Assembly (NCBI GenBank): GCA_910575445.1
Contig: CAJTFW010000001.1
Location: 558,001 to 622,000 of the forward strand
Origin: Lachnospiraceae bacterium
GTDB lineage: Bacteria > Bacillota > Clostridia > Lachnospirales > Lachnospiraceae
DNA length: 64,000 nt
Reading direction: 5' to 3'
The notes under the pieces are model-generated. The model was given only the letters and a program-made list of their open reading frames with translations, ran no database searches and had not been told where the DNA came from. Below, piece after piece: positions 42,269 to 50,793 of this stretch; within the stretch, counting starts at the first letter, position 1; each line of letters starts with the position of its first letter. Both the position numbers and the translations under genes were made by a program.

Positions 42269-43564
42269 ATGCTGATTCAATTTAATTTTAAAAATTTTAA
42301 GTCCTTTCGTGAAGAAGTATCATTAGATTTGACTGCAACAAAAATAACAGAACATGAGGAGCATGTGATAGAAGCAGCAAATGATAAACTTTTAAAAGTA
42401 GCAGCCATTTATGGCGCTAACGCAAGCGGGAAGTCCAATGTGTACGACGCCTTTGAATATATGACTTACTATGTGGATGAATCCTTTAAATTCGGTGACG
42501 AAGAGGAACGACGTAGGAAAACGGGGGATGCGTATTTGAAAGTGACACCATTTCTTTTTGATGAAAAGAGCCGTGATGAAGAAACTACCTTTGAAGTGTT
42601 CTATGTTGATAATTCAGAAGATACAGGAAAGACATACCAATATGGTTTTTCTCTGAAAAATGATGAAGTGGTAGAGGAATGGCTTTATTCTAAGGCAAAA
42701 ACAGCAAGGAATAAGTACCGCACAATCTTTTACCGTAAGAAAGGCGAAGAGCTGGAGATGAATGGTTTTTCCAAAAATCATGTGGAAAATATCAAAGCAT
42801 CTCTGAATAAAGAGTCTCTTATTGTATCTTTGGGGTCAAAGCTGCGGATTACTAGGTTGAAAAAAGTAAGAGACTGGTTTTTAAGCAATGAAATTGTAAA
42901 TTTCGGTGATCCAGCAGAGAATTTTTTCCTTTCTAGAGTTTTGCCAGAGGGATTTATAGACAAAAAAGAGGTACAGGATAATGTAGTAGAATATTTTGCA
43001 TCCTTTGATGAGGCGATACGAGATTTTAATATAGAGGAACTTCCACAGAAAGATGAAAAAGACAATAGCAAAAACTATAAAATTGACGCTTTGCATAAGA
43101 TGAGCGACAGTGAGAAAATGGCTTCTATTCCATTGAAACAGGAATCCAGTGGGACGTTGAAGATGTTTGCGTTGTATCCTTCTTTAAAGGAGGTACTGGA
43201 TCAGGGCTCTATTTTGTTTATTGACGAATTGAACGCCAGACTCCATCCATTGTTGGTAAGAAACATTATATTAACATTTCTCTCTCCTCAAATCAATACT
43301 CAGAATGCCCAACTGGTGTTTACAACCCATGACATCTGGCAGTTTTCCAATGAGTTACTGCGGCGGGATGAAATCTGGATGGTTAATAAGAACAGAGACG
43401 GTGTTTCGGAGTTGTACTCTCTTGTTGAATTTAAGGACGAAGCAGGGAACAAAGTGCGGCGGGACGAGGCACTTGCAAAGAATTATCTCACAGGGAATTA
43501 TGGAGCAATTCCAGCATTAAAGCCTATGAAAATGTTAAAGGGGAGAGCAGAGGATGGCAAATAA
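42269..43564 (+). CDS. RloA-like AAA ATPase (ABC/SMC-type ATPase domain)
   Basis: A 431-residue ATPase of the AAA_15/AAA_21 type. P-loop GANASGKS at 49-56, signature-like QESSGTLKMFALYPSL, Walker B GSILFIDELNARLHPLL and an FTTHD switch. A long helical insert lies between. This family forms two-component systems with RloB or TOPRIM-like partners, several of which act in phage defence. TAAGGAG before the ATG. It overlaps the RloB-like gene by 11 bases. A paralogue with lost partner is at 52592. Confidence 0.85.
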   Translation: MLIQFNFKNFKSFREEVSLDLTATKITEHEEHVIEAANDKLLKVAAIYGANASGKSNVYDAFEYMTYYVDESFKFGDEEERRRKTGDAYLKVTPFLFDEKSRDEETTFEVFYVDNSEDTGKTYQYGFSLKNDEVVEEWLYSKAKTARNKYRTIFYRKKGEELEMNGFSKNHVENIKASLNKESLIVSLGSKLRITRLKKVRDWFLSNEIVNFGDPAENFFLSRVLPEGFIDKKEVQDNVVEYFASFDEAIRDFNIEELPQKDEKDNSKNYKIDALHKMSDSEKMASIPLKQESSGTLKMFALYPSLKEVLDQGSILFIDELNARLHPLLVRNIILTFLSPQINTQNAQLVFTTHDIWQFSNELLRRDEIWMVNKNRDGVSELYSLVEFKDEAGNKVRRDEALAKNYLTGNYGAIPALKPMKMLKGRAEDGK

Positions 43565-44255
43565 GAGGAAAGTAGCAGAAAAGAAAGCCGTTTTAGCCGG
43601 AAAACCCAGTGACAACAGAGCCGGAAAACGGCGGGACAGAAATAAGCGCGTGGGTGCTAGAGTTCCTGAACTTGGATATTATCTGATTGTGACAGATACG
43701 GAGGAAACAGAGAAAAATTACTTTGAGGGACTGCGGGACAGTATTCCAGCAGAGCTGAAGGACCGACTTGTGATAAAGGTGGAGAAAGCTAGGACAATAG
43801 AACTTGTGAGGAAGGCTCTGGAAATGACAGGGCAGGAATCACAATATCGGATTCCGTGGATTGTTTTTGACAGAGACCAAGTGAAGGACTTTGATGAAAT
43901 CATTCAGATAGCAGAGAAGAACGGGGTGGGAGCAGGATGGTCTAATCCCTGCTTTGAGATTTGGATGTATGCGTATTTTGGGGAAATGCCAGTAATCATG
44001 GAGTCTTATACCTGTTGTGACCGGTTTGCTGAGAAGTTTGAGAAGGTAACAGGACAGAAATATTCTAAAAATGACAGGGATATTTATCGAAAACTGGTGG
44101 AGTATGGAGACGAGAAAAGAGCGATTCAGATGGCAGAGAGGCACTATAAAAGATGTGTGGAAGATGGAAAGTGGAAGCCATCACAGATGTGGCCAGCTTG
44201 CAGGGTACATAGATTGGTAGAAGAAATAATGAAAAAGTGTAATATGCTATTCTGA
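43554..44255 (+). CDS. RloB-like protein (TOPRIM-like partner of the AAA ATPase)
   Basis: A 233-residue protein. It has a basic N-terminal tail (KRKVAEKK ... GKRRDRNKR), then YLIVTDTEETEKNYFEGL, equivalent to the IVTEGExTExxYF motif of RloB, then WIVFDRDQ with the acidic pair, and a C-terminal SNPCFEIWMYAYF plus KNDRDIYRKL segment typical of the family. The conserved acidic residues suggest a metal-dependent nuclease of TOPRIM type. Coupled to the ATPase by overlap. A defence role is inferred from the family and the island context. Confidence 0.8.
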   Translation: MANKRKVAEKKAVLAGKPSDNRAGKRRDRNKRVGARVPELGYYLIVTDTEETEKNYFEGLRDSIPAELKDRLVIKVEKARTIELVRKALEMTGQESQYRIPWIVFDRDQVKDFDEIIQIAEKNGVGAGWSNPCFEIWMYAYFGEMPVIMESYTCCDRFAEKFEKVTGQKYSKNDRDIYRKLVEYGDEKRAIQMAERHYKRCVEDGKWKPSQMWPACRVHRLVEEIMKKCNMLF

Positions 44256-44258
44256 AAA

Positions 44259-44303
44259 ATTGGAATAGGACAAATATTTCCTTTCATATGTTGTATAACA
44301 CAT
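44259..44303 (+). repeat. 45-bp direct repeat, right copy
   Basis: Perfect copy of 41681-41725, starting four bases after the RloB-like stop codon (44253-44255). It leads into the AACACATTAG arm of the recombinase leader. Confidence 0.9.
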
Positions 44304-44410
44304 TAGCGCTGGAAAGGATGAAAAGAATAAACATTAAAAAATATCTGGACATATAAGTTTTGCTATGATAGACTTTATATAGGGATAAAGAATAGAGATA
44401 GCAAATATAA

Positions 44411-44457
44411 GACCATCCTAATGTGTTTTTCTAATCATAAAAACATATTAGGAGGTC
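44411..44457 (+). promoter_or_regulatory. Ribosome-site-sequestering hairpin before the first serine recombinase
   Basis: GACC-A-TCCTAATGTGTTTTT pairs with AAAAACATATTAGGAGGTC almost without gaps, burying the AGGAGG (44450-44455) that serves the TTG start at 44465. The same 5' arm can pair with AACACATTAG at 44297-44306, which would free the ribosome site. A plausible extended -10 (TGCTATGAT, about 44363-44371) lies between. This suggests translational or attenuation control of the recombinase. Confidence 0.65.
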
Positions 44458-44464
44458 TTTTATT

Positions 44465-46174
44465 TTGTCAAATGATAGATATGAAGTAAAAAAATATCAA
44501 GCAGCTTTATATATCCGTTTATCAAAAGAAGATAAAGATAAGGCAGAGAGTAATAGTGTTTCCAATCAGAGAGATTTGATTTACGCATTTCTAAAAGATA
44601 AAAAAGATATTCAAGTCTGTGAAGAAAAGATAGACGATGGATATAGTGGTGTGGGTTTTGAAAGACCAGCACTGATTTCTATGCTTGAGGATGTGAAGCA
44701 AGGAAAAATCAACTGCATTATTGTGAAAGATTTATCACGTTTTGGGCGTAATTATATTGAGACAGGTAGATATATACAACAGATTTTTCCTTTTATGGGA
44801 GTGCGTTTTATTGCAATTAACGACCATTATGACAGTGAACATATAGATGGTCAGACAAACAATATTATTTTACCTTTTAAAAATCTTATGAATGATTCCT
44901 ACAGTCGGGATATTTCTATTAAAGTAAGAAGTCAGATTGAGGTACGACAAAAACGAGGGGAATATATAGGAAATTTTCCTGTATATGGTTATTTTAAAGA
45001 CCAAGAGAAAAAGGGCAGATTAGTGATAGATGCGGTTGCTGCAGAGGTGGTTCGCGATATTTTTAATATGCGAATCGAAGGTTATAATAACTTAGGAATT
45101 GCAAACTATCTAAATGAACACGGCATACCATCACCAATGGAATATAAAGCATTGCTGCATTGGAAGTATAGCACTTCTTTTAAAAGAAAACCGCAGGCAA
45201 GATGGTCGCCAATAGCAGTGGAACGGATTCTAAAAAATGAGATTTATACTGGTGTTATGGTCCAAGGCAAAGAAAAAACTCTGAATTATAAAGTCAAAAA
45301 GCGAATAAAAGTAGATAAAGAAGACTGGATTCGAGTGGAAGATACCCATAAGGCTATTATAACAAAAGAGGATTTTCAAATTGTTCAAAAACTAATGCTT
45401 CGTGATACACGTACAGCTCCAAACAAAAAGCAGCTACATCTTTTTTCGGGATTACTTCGTTGTGGAGGCTGTGGAGGCAGTATGGTTCGCAAAAAAATAC
45501 GGTCTGTAAAAAATGAATATTGCTATTATGTCTGTGCAAATAACAAACAGGATAAATTTGCCTGTAGTAGTCATAGAATACGGGAAGACTATTTAAGCAA
45601 AATAGTTCTTCAAATGCTTAGATTGCATCTTTCTCTTATCAGCACTATGGAGGAATTGCAAAGTATTATTGAAAAGTTGCCTCTTCAAGAGCAGAAAGTA
45701 CAAAAAAAGTGCAAACAGCTAGAAGAACGGCAAACAGAGCTTTTAAGATATCAAAAACTAAAAATTTCTGTCTATGAAGATTATAAAGAGTCACTTTTAT
45801 CTAAAAAAGAATACCTTGAAATGAAAGAAGATTATGAGGTGTCTTGTAAGCAGCTGGAAAAGGCAATAGAAGCCATAGAAAAGGAGATTTCTTTATTAGT
45901 AAAAGAAAATCAATTTCATAGTCCTTGGACTGAACGCTTAAAGGAGCAAGGAAATATTCCTGAACTCAACCGGGGACTTCTAGTAGTGGCAGTGGAAGAA
46001 ATTATAGTGTTAGATGCAGAGCATATTAAAATACATTTTCAGTACCAAGATAAGTTTCAAATGGTGTTACAAATGTTAGAAGCAGCAATGTCAGTAGAAA
46101 GCATAAAAGAAAAATTATCTCAAGTAGAAAGCACTCAGGTGGAGAACTTTCTATTAGCAGCGAAAGAAGGGTGA
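44465..46174 (+). CDS. Large serine recombinase 1
   Basis: A 569-residue resolvase/invertase-type recombinase. The catalytic serine is in LYIRLSKED (Ser20), followed by a VKDLSRFGRNYIETGRYI helix, a recombinase domain, a zinc beta-ribbon (LLRCGGCGGSMV ... CYYVCANNK) and a long coiled coil. TTG start with AGGAGG 9 bases upstream in a hairpin. First of three tandem paralogues with gaps of 4 bases or overlaps, a signature of integration modules in clostridial conjugative elements. It probably excises and inserts the element, possibly together with the other two. Confidence 0.95.
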   Translation: MSNDRYEVKKYQAALYIRLSKEDKDKAESNSVSNQRDLIYAFLKDKKDIQVCEEKIDDGYSGVGFERPALISMLEDVKQGKINCIIVKDLSRFGRNYIETGRYIQQIFPFMGVRFIAINDHYDSEHIDGQTNNIILPFKNLMNDSYSRDISIKVRSQIEVRQKRGEYIGNFPVYGYFKDQEKKGRLVIDAVAAEVVRDIFNMRIEGYNNLGIANYLNEHGIPSPMEYKALLHWKYSTSFKRKPQARWSPIAVERILKNEIYTGVMVQGKEKTLNYKVKKRIKVDKEDWIRVEDTHKAIITKEDFQIVQKLMLRDTRTAPNKKQLHLFSGLLRCGGCGGSMVRKKIRSVKNEYCYYVCANNKQDKFACSSHRIREDYLSKIVLQMLRLHLSLISTMEELQSIIEKLPLQEQKVQKKCKQLEERQTELLRYQKLKISVYEDYKESLLSKKEYLEMKEDYEVSCKQLEKAIEAIEKEISLLVKENQFHSPWTERLKEQGNIPELNRGLLVVAVEEIIVLDAEHIKIHFQYQDKFQMVLQMLEAAMSVESIKEKLSQVESTQVENFLLAAKEG

Positions 46175-46178
46175 GCAT

Positions 46179-47870
46179 ATGGCAAGAAAGAGCAGAAAGA
46201 CTCTTCAAGTGGAAGATAAGAAGACGCCATCTGAAAGTTTATATCGTACAGCAATCTACGCGCGGCTTTCCATAGAAGATAATGAATTGCAAGGAGATTC
46301 TATAGAAAACCAAATTGCTATCATTGAGAAATATATCCATAAAATTCCAGAGTTAAAAGTGATAGATACCTTTGTTGACAATGGGGCAACGGGTATAAAT
46401 TTTGAAAGACCAGGATTTTTACGTATGATGAAAGCTATTAAAAAAGGAGAGATAAACTGTATTGTTGTAAAAGACTTATCACGTTTTGGCAGAAACTATT
46501 TAGAAACTGGCAATTACTTAGAAAAAATATTTCCTTATTTGGGTATCCGTTTTATCTCTGTCAATGACCATTTTGACAGTCTACATAGTGGAAAGAATGA
46601 TACACTGCTAGTTCCGCTGAAGTCGATTTTACATGACACCTATGTAAAAGATATTTCTAAGAAAGTAAGTTCCACTATAGAGATAAAAAAGAAATCCGGG
46701 AAATTTCTAGGGAAAATTCCGCCTTATGGCTATGTGCGAGATGAAAAGGACCGTTATAGATTGCGTATCCATTCTGAAAGAGCAGAAGTTGTTCGTATGA
46801 TTTTTAGATGGCGGATAGAAGGGCTTGGCCCTGTCTCTATTGCTCATCGCTTAAACGATATGGGAATTCCTACACAATTTCAGATTCGCTATATAGAAGG
46901 ACACTCGGATGGAAAAGAAGATGCTCTGTGGAGAGGTTCCACAGTCACAGATATTTTGAAAAATCCCTGTTATATGGGTTGCATGGTGGAGAAAAAGAAA
47001 AGTGCTCTTTTATATAAAGGGGGTGGGGTTAAGAAAATTCCAAGGTCTGAATGGAATCTAATTAAGAATACCCATGAACCTATTATAGATAAAGAGACAT
47101 TTGAAACCGTTCAGCAGTTATTTACAGAGAGCAAGCAAAGATGGAGACAACAGATAGAACAAAATTCTCATAGAAAAAGAACAGAAAATATTTTAAGTGG
47201 AATGGTTCAATGTGGGATATGTGGTAGTGGTGTTCACCGTGATAGTGGGTATTTTCGCAAAGATGGTTCTTTAGTGTGCTATCGTTTTTATTGCTCTAAT
47301 AAGTATGTCAAGACAAAAGGATGTTCTTCTAGGGCAGTGAATGAGGCAGAATTACATAATTATATCTTTCAGGCTTGCAAAAAACAACTAGAGCTTTTGG
47401 TTGATATGAAAGAACTTATAGAAAATATGATGGAGGCCCATCAAAATAGTTCATATGTCAGTAATCTGAAAGAGGAAATACATACTTTGGAAGGCAAGAA
47501 GCAGAAACTGCGAAGAAAGAGAAATGAACTTTATACTGATTTAAAAAAAGGAGTTCTCACAGAAAAAGATTATATATTTTCAAGGGATAAATATGAAGAA
47601 GACAGCGAAAAATTAAATAAACAGTTGCAATCTGTAAATGAAAAATTACTAGAGCATCATAGGGCATCAGCAATAACGACCAAATGGCTTGATGCTATTC
47701 TACATTTTAAAGATGCACAATCGCTAACAAAAGAAATGTGCTCTGTTATGATAAAAAAGGTAATATTGAATGAACATTCTGTGAGCATTTATTTTACATT
47801 TGCAGATGAATATAAAAAAACACTTGTATTTTTAAAAAATTATGTAGAAAAAAGTGGTGATGTAATATGA
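46179..47870 (+). CDS. Large serine recombinase 2
   Basis: A 563-residue large serine recombinase: IYARLSIEDNE with the active serine, VKDLSRFGRNYLETGNYL, zinc ribbon (MVQCGICGSGVH ... RFYCSNKYVKTKGCSSR) and coiled-coil region (about 420-500). It starts four bases after recombinase 1 with AAGGGTGA, so is co-expressed, and overlaps recombinase 3 by four bases. The sequences differ enough to suggest different roles or DNA contacts rather than a recent duplication. Confidence 0.95.
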   Translation: MARKSRKTLQVEDKKTPSESLYRTAIYARLSIEDNELQGDSIENQIAIIEKYIHKIPELKVIDTFVDNGATGINFERPGFLRMMKAIKKGEINCIVVKDLSRFGRNYLETGNYLEKIFPYLGIRFISVNDHFDSLHSGKNDTLLVPLKSILHDTYVKDISKKVSSTIEIKKKSGKFLGKIPPYGYVRDEKDRYRLRIHSERAEVVRMIFRWRIEGLGPVSIAHRLNDMGIPTQFQIRYIEGHSDGKEDALWRGSTVTDILKNPCYMGCMVEKKKSALLYKGGGVKKIPRSEWNLIKNTHEPIIDKETFETVQQLFTESKQRWRQQIEQNSHRKRTENILSGMVQCGICGSGVHRDSGYFRKDGSLVCYRFYCSNKYVKTKGCSSRAVNEAELHNYIFQACKKQLELLVDMKELIENMMEAHQNSSYVSNLKEEIHTLEGKKQKLRRKRNELYTDLKKGVLTEKDYIFSRDKYEEDSEKLNKQLQSVNEKLLEHHRASAITTKWLDAILHFKDAQSLTKEMCSVMIKKVILNEHSVSIYFTFADEYKKTLVFLKNYVEKSGDVI

Positions 47871-49459
47871 AAAGCCAAGTCATCGGTCTTTATTTAAGAC
47901 TGTCAAACGAAGATGAATATGAAGTTCAGGAAAGTAATAGCATTACATCTCAGAGGGAAATTTTAAAAGATTATATACAGCATCATAGAGAATTTAGGGA
48001 TTGCTTTGTGATTGAGTTTTGTGATGAGGGATATAGTGGGACGAATTTTGAGCGGCCAGGAGTACAGAGATTGTTAGAGCAGACAAAAAGAGGTGAGATA
48101 CATACAATTATTGTAAAAGATTTTTCAAGGTTTGGGAGAAACTATATAGAAGTTGGAAATTATCTAGAACAAGTATTTCCGTTTCTTGGTGTTCGTTTTA
48201 TCTCTGTCAATGATGAATTTGACAGTGGAAGCTCTGATTTTTCTGGAGAATATTTTGATATAGCATTTAAAAATCTAATCTATGATTTATATAGCAAAGA
48301 CCTTTCTGAGAAGATTATCAGCGTACGGCGGATGAAAGCCAGCCAAGGGAAATTTATTACTTCTTATGCACCATATGGTTATCAGAAGTCAAAAGAACAA
48401 AGACTGGTTCCTGATAGTGAAACAGCACCCATTGTTCGCAGGATTTTTGATATGGCAGTGCAAGGGATTCCAAAAGCACATATTGCAAATACCTTGAATA
48501 AAGAAGGTGTGCTTTCTCCTCTAATGTTAAGGCGGCAACGAGGCGAACATTTTCCTTGTAAGACAGTAAATGAAAAAAGTTTTTGGAAAACTTCTAAGAT
48601 TTTTTCTATATTAAAAGACCAGCGTTATACAGGGGATGCTGTCTATGGAAAAGTAAAACCGACAACCGTTGGAAGCAGTAAGGATTGCGCGGTTCCTGAA
48701 GAAGAATGGATAATTGTCCCTAATGCTCATGAAGCGATTGTTTCCCGTGAGATATTTGAAAAAGTAAATGATATGGTGCAGAAACGGAACAAATATAGCC
48801 AAGATAAGACCGCGGCATTGAAAGGAAAAGTTCGCTGTGCTACTTGTAATCATATTATATCACGAAAAAAGAGGGTCCATGCAAAAGGAGAGATAACAGC
48901 AACCTATCGCTGTAATGGCCAAAATATGATAAAGGAATTTGGATGTTGTACGAAGACTATAGAAGAAAGTCAGATAGAATATACAATATTGACTATGCTT
49001 CAGAAGGCAGCTTCGATAGTTGTTGATACAAAAGTTCTGGAAATAACAAAAGAATTTTCGGCCAGCAAAGAGAAAAAGTTGGAAAAACTTCTTATAAAAT
49101 ATGAGACAGAAATAAAACAATTAACGAACCATAGACTAGAAAGATATAAGGCGTATAAAGATGGTCTGCTGCTACGAGAAGATTTTGTAAAGGAGAAGAT
49201 AGCGTTAGAAAAGCGGATTGATATGCTTTTGTTGGATATTGAAAAATGTAAACAGGAATTGTGGAAAATAAAATGCGCAGATACCAAAGAGACAGATGCT
49301 ATTTTACAGTTGGAAAAGTTCGCTCCTTTCCATATATTGACAAGGGAGATAGTAGAGATATTTGTAAAACAGATTTACATTTGTCAAGATGGTTCCTTGC
49401 AGATTGAGTGGAAATTTGAGGATATTTATTCTTATGTTAGCTTTCATAAGGTTCTGTAA
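47867..49459 (+). CDS. Large serine recombinase 3
   Basis: A 530-residue large serine recombinase: LYLRLSNEDEY with the catalytic serine, VKDFSRFGRNYIEVGNYL, a zinc ribbon (KVRCATCNHIIS ... TYRCNGQ) and coiled coil (about 390-470). ATG overlaps the previous stop (ATGA), so translation is coupled. Last of the trio. In related elements the recombinase genes lie near one element end, so an attachment site may be close after 49459, but none could be identified by eye. Confidence 0.95.
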   Translation: MKSQVIGLYLRLSNEDEYEVQESNSITSQREILKDYIQHHREFRDCFVIEFCDEGYSGTNFERPGVQRLLEQTKRGEIHTIIVKDFSRFGRNYIEVGNYLEQVFPFLGVRFISVNDEFDSGSSDFSGEYFDIAFKNLIYDLYSKDLSEKIISVRRMKASQGKFITSYAPYGYQKSKEQRLVPDSETAPIVRRIFDMAVQGIPKAHIANTLNKEGVLSPLMLRRQRGEHFPCKTVNEKSFWKTSKIFSILKDQRYTGDAVYGKVKPTTVGSSKDCAVPEEEWIIVPNAHEAIVSREIFEKVNDMVQKRNKYSQDKTAALKGKVRCATCNHIISRKKRVHAKGEITATYRCNGQNMIKEFGCCTKTIEESQIEYTILTMLQKAASIVVDTKVLEITKEFSASKEKKLEKLLIKYETEIKQLTNHRLERYKAYKDGLLLREDFVKEKIALEKRIDMLLLDIEKCKQELWKIKCADTKETDAILQLEKFAPFHILTREIVEIFVKQIYICQDGSLQIEWKFEDIYSYVSFHKVL

Positions 49460-49489
49460 TATTTCTTTTGGTAATGCCTTGTCTGTTAT

Positions 49490-49648
49490 ATGGAAAACCT
49501 ATATAATAGGAATAAATTTGAAAAGGATACTCCCATAGAGTGTGAAGAAATAATAGGCCTTCAGCAACTGTTAGACCAAACAATAAGATGTATAGAAGAA
49601 AAGGTCGACGAGTGGAAAAGAAAGATTGCAGATGCGAAAAGAGGTTAA
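49490..49648 (+). CDS. Small coiled-coil protein (52 aa)
   Basis: ATG 49490 to TAA 49646-49648 encodes 52 residues, MENLYNRNKFEKD at the start, then a heptad-like helix (GLQQLLDQTIRCIEEKVDEWKRKI). It ends five bases before the AAA ATPase at 49654, so likely one operon. The gene start lacks a strong ribosome site, and it follows recombinase 3 by 30 bases. It could be a small partner of the ATPase or a truncated recombinase-associated tail. Confidence 0.45.
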   Translation: MENLYNRNKFEKDTPIECEEIIGLQQLLDQTIRCIEEKVDEWKRKIADAKRG

Positions 49649-49653
49649 AATAA

Positions 49654-50688
49654 ATGTTAATTCGTATTCATATACATGGATTTAAGTGTTTTCAAGAAGT
49701 AGAGATAGAATTCTCTAATTTTACATTACTTGCGGGGAAAAATTCCACGGGAAAATCTACAGTGATACAGGCTATTTTGGCTTTATACCAGAATAGTACA
49801 AGTTCACTGGCTGGAAAGTATATGAATGTTGGAACTATTAATGAGGTGAAAAATTGGATTGTAGGAAGCAAAAAGATTTTTCTAGAGGCAGCGTATAAAT
49901 ATCAAGAAAAGGATTATTTGTATAGTAAACTTTTTGAGGATAATGAGAAAGAAAAAACAAGTGGAATGGCATTTCCCGATGGAATGAATATCCGTTATTT
50001 GACAGCCGACAGAATAGGAGTGGAAGATACTTACCAAAAATCGCTGGATGGAAAAGACCAGATGGGGGTTCGCTGTGAGTATGCATTTTTTTATCTGGCA
50101 GGACATCAGTACGAAGAGATACAAGAGAAAGAATTTATTTATGATAATACAACAAAATTGACATTGGGGGGACAAGTAGACTACTGGCTGGAAAGAATTT
50201 TGGGTTATCGGGTGAGCGCAGAAGAAATTCCAGGAACAGAGCTTATTAAAGTGGTTTATACGAATCGTGAACTTGGAAGAAATATCAGACCTAAAAATGT
50301 AGGAACAGGTGTTAGTTATATTGCAGAGATTATTATTGCAGCATTTTCATGTGGAAAAGGGGATGTATTAATCATTGAAAATCCAGAGATTCATCTGCAT
50401 CCATCTGGTCAAGGAGAATTAATGGAATTTTTAATATTTTTGGCGCAAAAAGGTCTACAAGTGGTGATGGAAACTCATAGTGACCATGTATTTAATGGAC
50501 TGCGGCGATGTGTCAGCAGCGACCGAATAGGTAATGATAAAGTTAGAATTTATTTTTTCCAGCAAAACGAAAACAAGATAAGCATACCGGTGAAGATTTG
50601 TCTGGATGAAGACGGACATGTGAAAAATCAGCAAGAGGGATTGTTTGACCAGATAGAAAAGGACTTGGATGTGATTCTGGGGTGGTAA
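49654..50688 (+). CDS. AAA ATPase (DUF3696-like)
   Basis: A 344-residue single-domain ABC/SMC-like ATPase. GKNSTGKST at 28-36 (P-loop), a GVSYIAEIIIAAF signature-like helix, Walker B GDVLIIENPEIHLHP and the METHSDH switch, with a DUF3696-like C-terminal segment (VKICLDEDGHVKN). No nuclease domain is fused. Proteins of this kind often belong to two-component defence systems; here the only close partner is the upstream 52-aa protein. The weak site AGAGGTT precedes the ATG. Confidence 0.75.
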   Translation: MLIRIHIHGFKCFQEVEIEFSNFTLLAGKNSTGKSTVIQAILALYQNSTSSLAGKYMNVGTINEVKNWIVGSKKIFLEAAYKYQEKDYLYSKLFEDNEKEKTSGMAFPDGMNIRYLTADRIGVEDTYQKSLDGKDQMGVRCEYAFFYLAGHQYEEIQEKEFIYDNTTKLTLGGQVDYWLERILGYRVSAEEIPGTELIKVVYTNRELGRNIRPKNVGTGVSYIAEIIIAAFSCGKGDVLIIENPEIHLHPSGQGELMEFLIFLAQKGLQVVMETHSDHVFNGLRRCVSSDRIGNDKVRIYFFQQNENKISIPVKICLDEDGHVKNQQEGLFDQIEKDLDVILGW

Positions 50689-50793
50689 AACTTGAAGCTA
50701 ACTTGCAATGTTTCCGTTTGGTGCGAAGTCAGAAAGATGGAGAAAAGTGTGTGTTTTTAACCCTGCCTTGAAAAGAGAGGTGTGTTATTTGCT

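Noticed and set aside
49460-50000. Attachment site just after the serine recombinases
   Set aside because: Expected by analogy, but no repeat or disrupted gene could be recognised without an empty site to compare.
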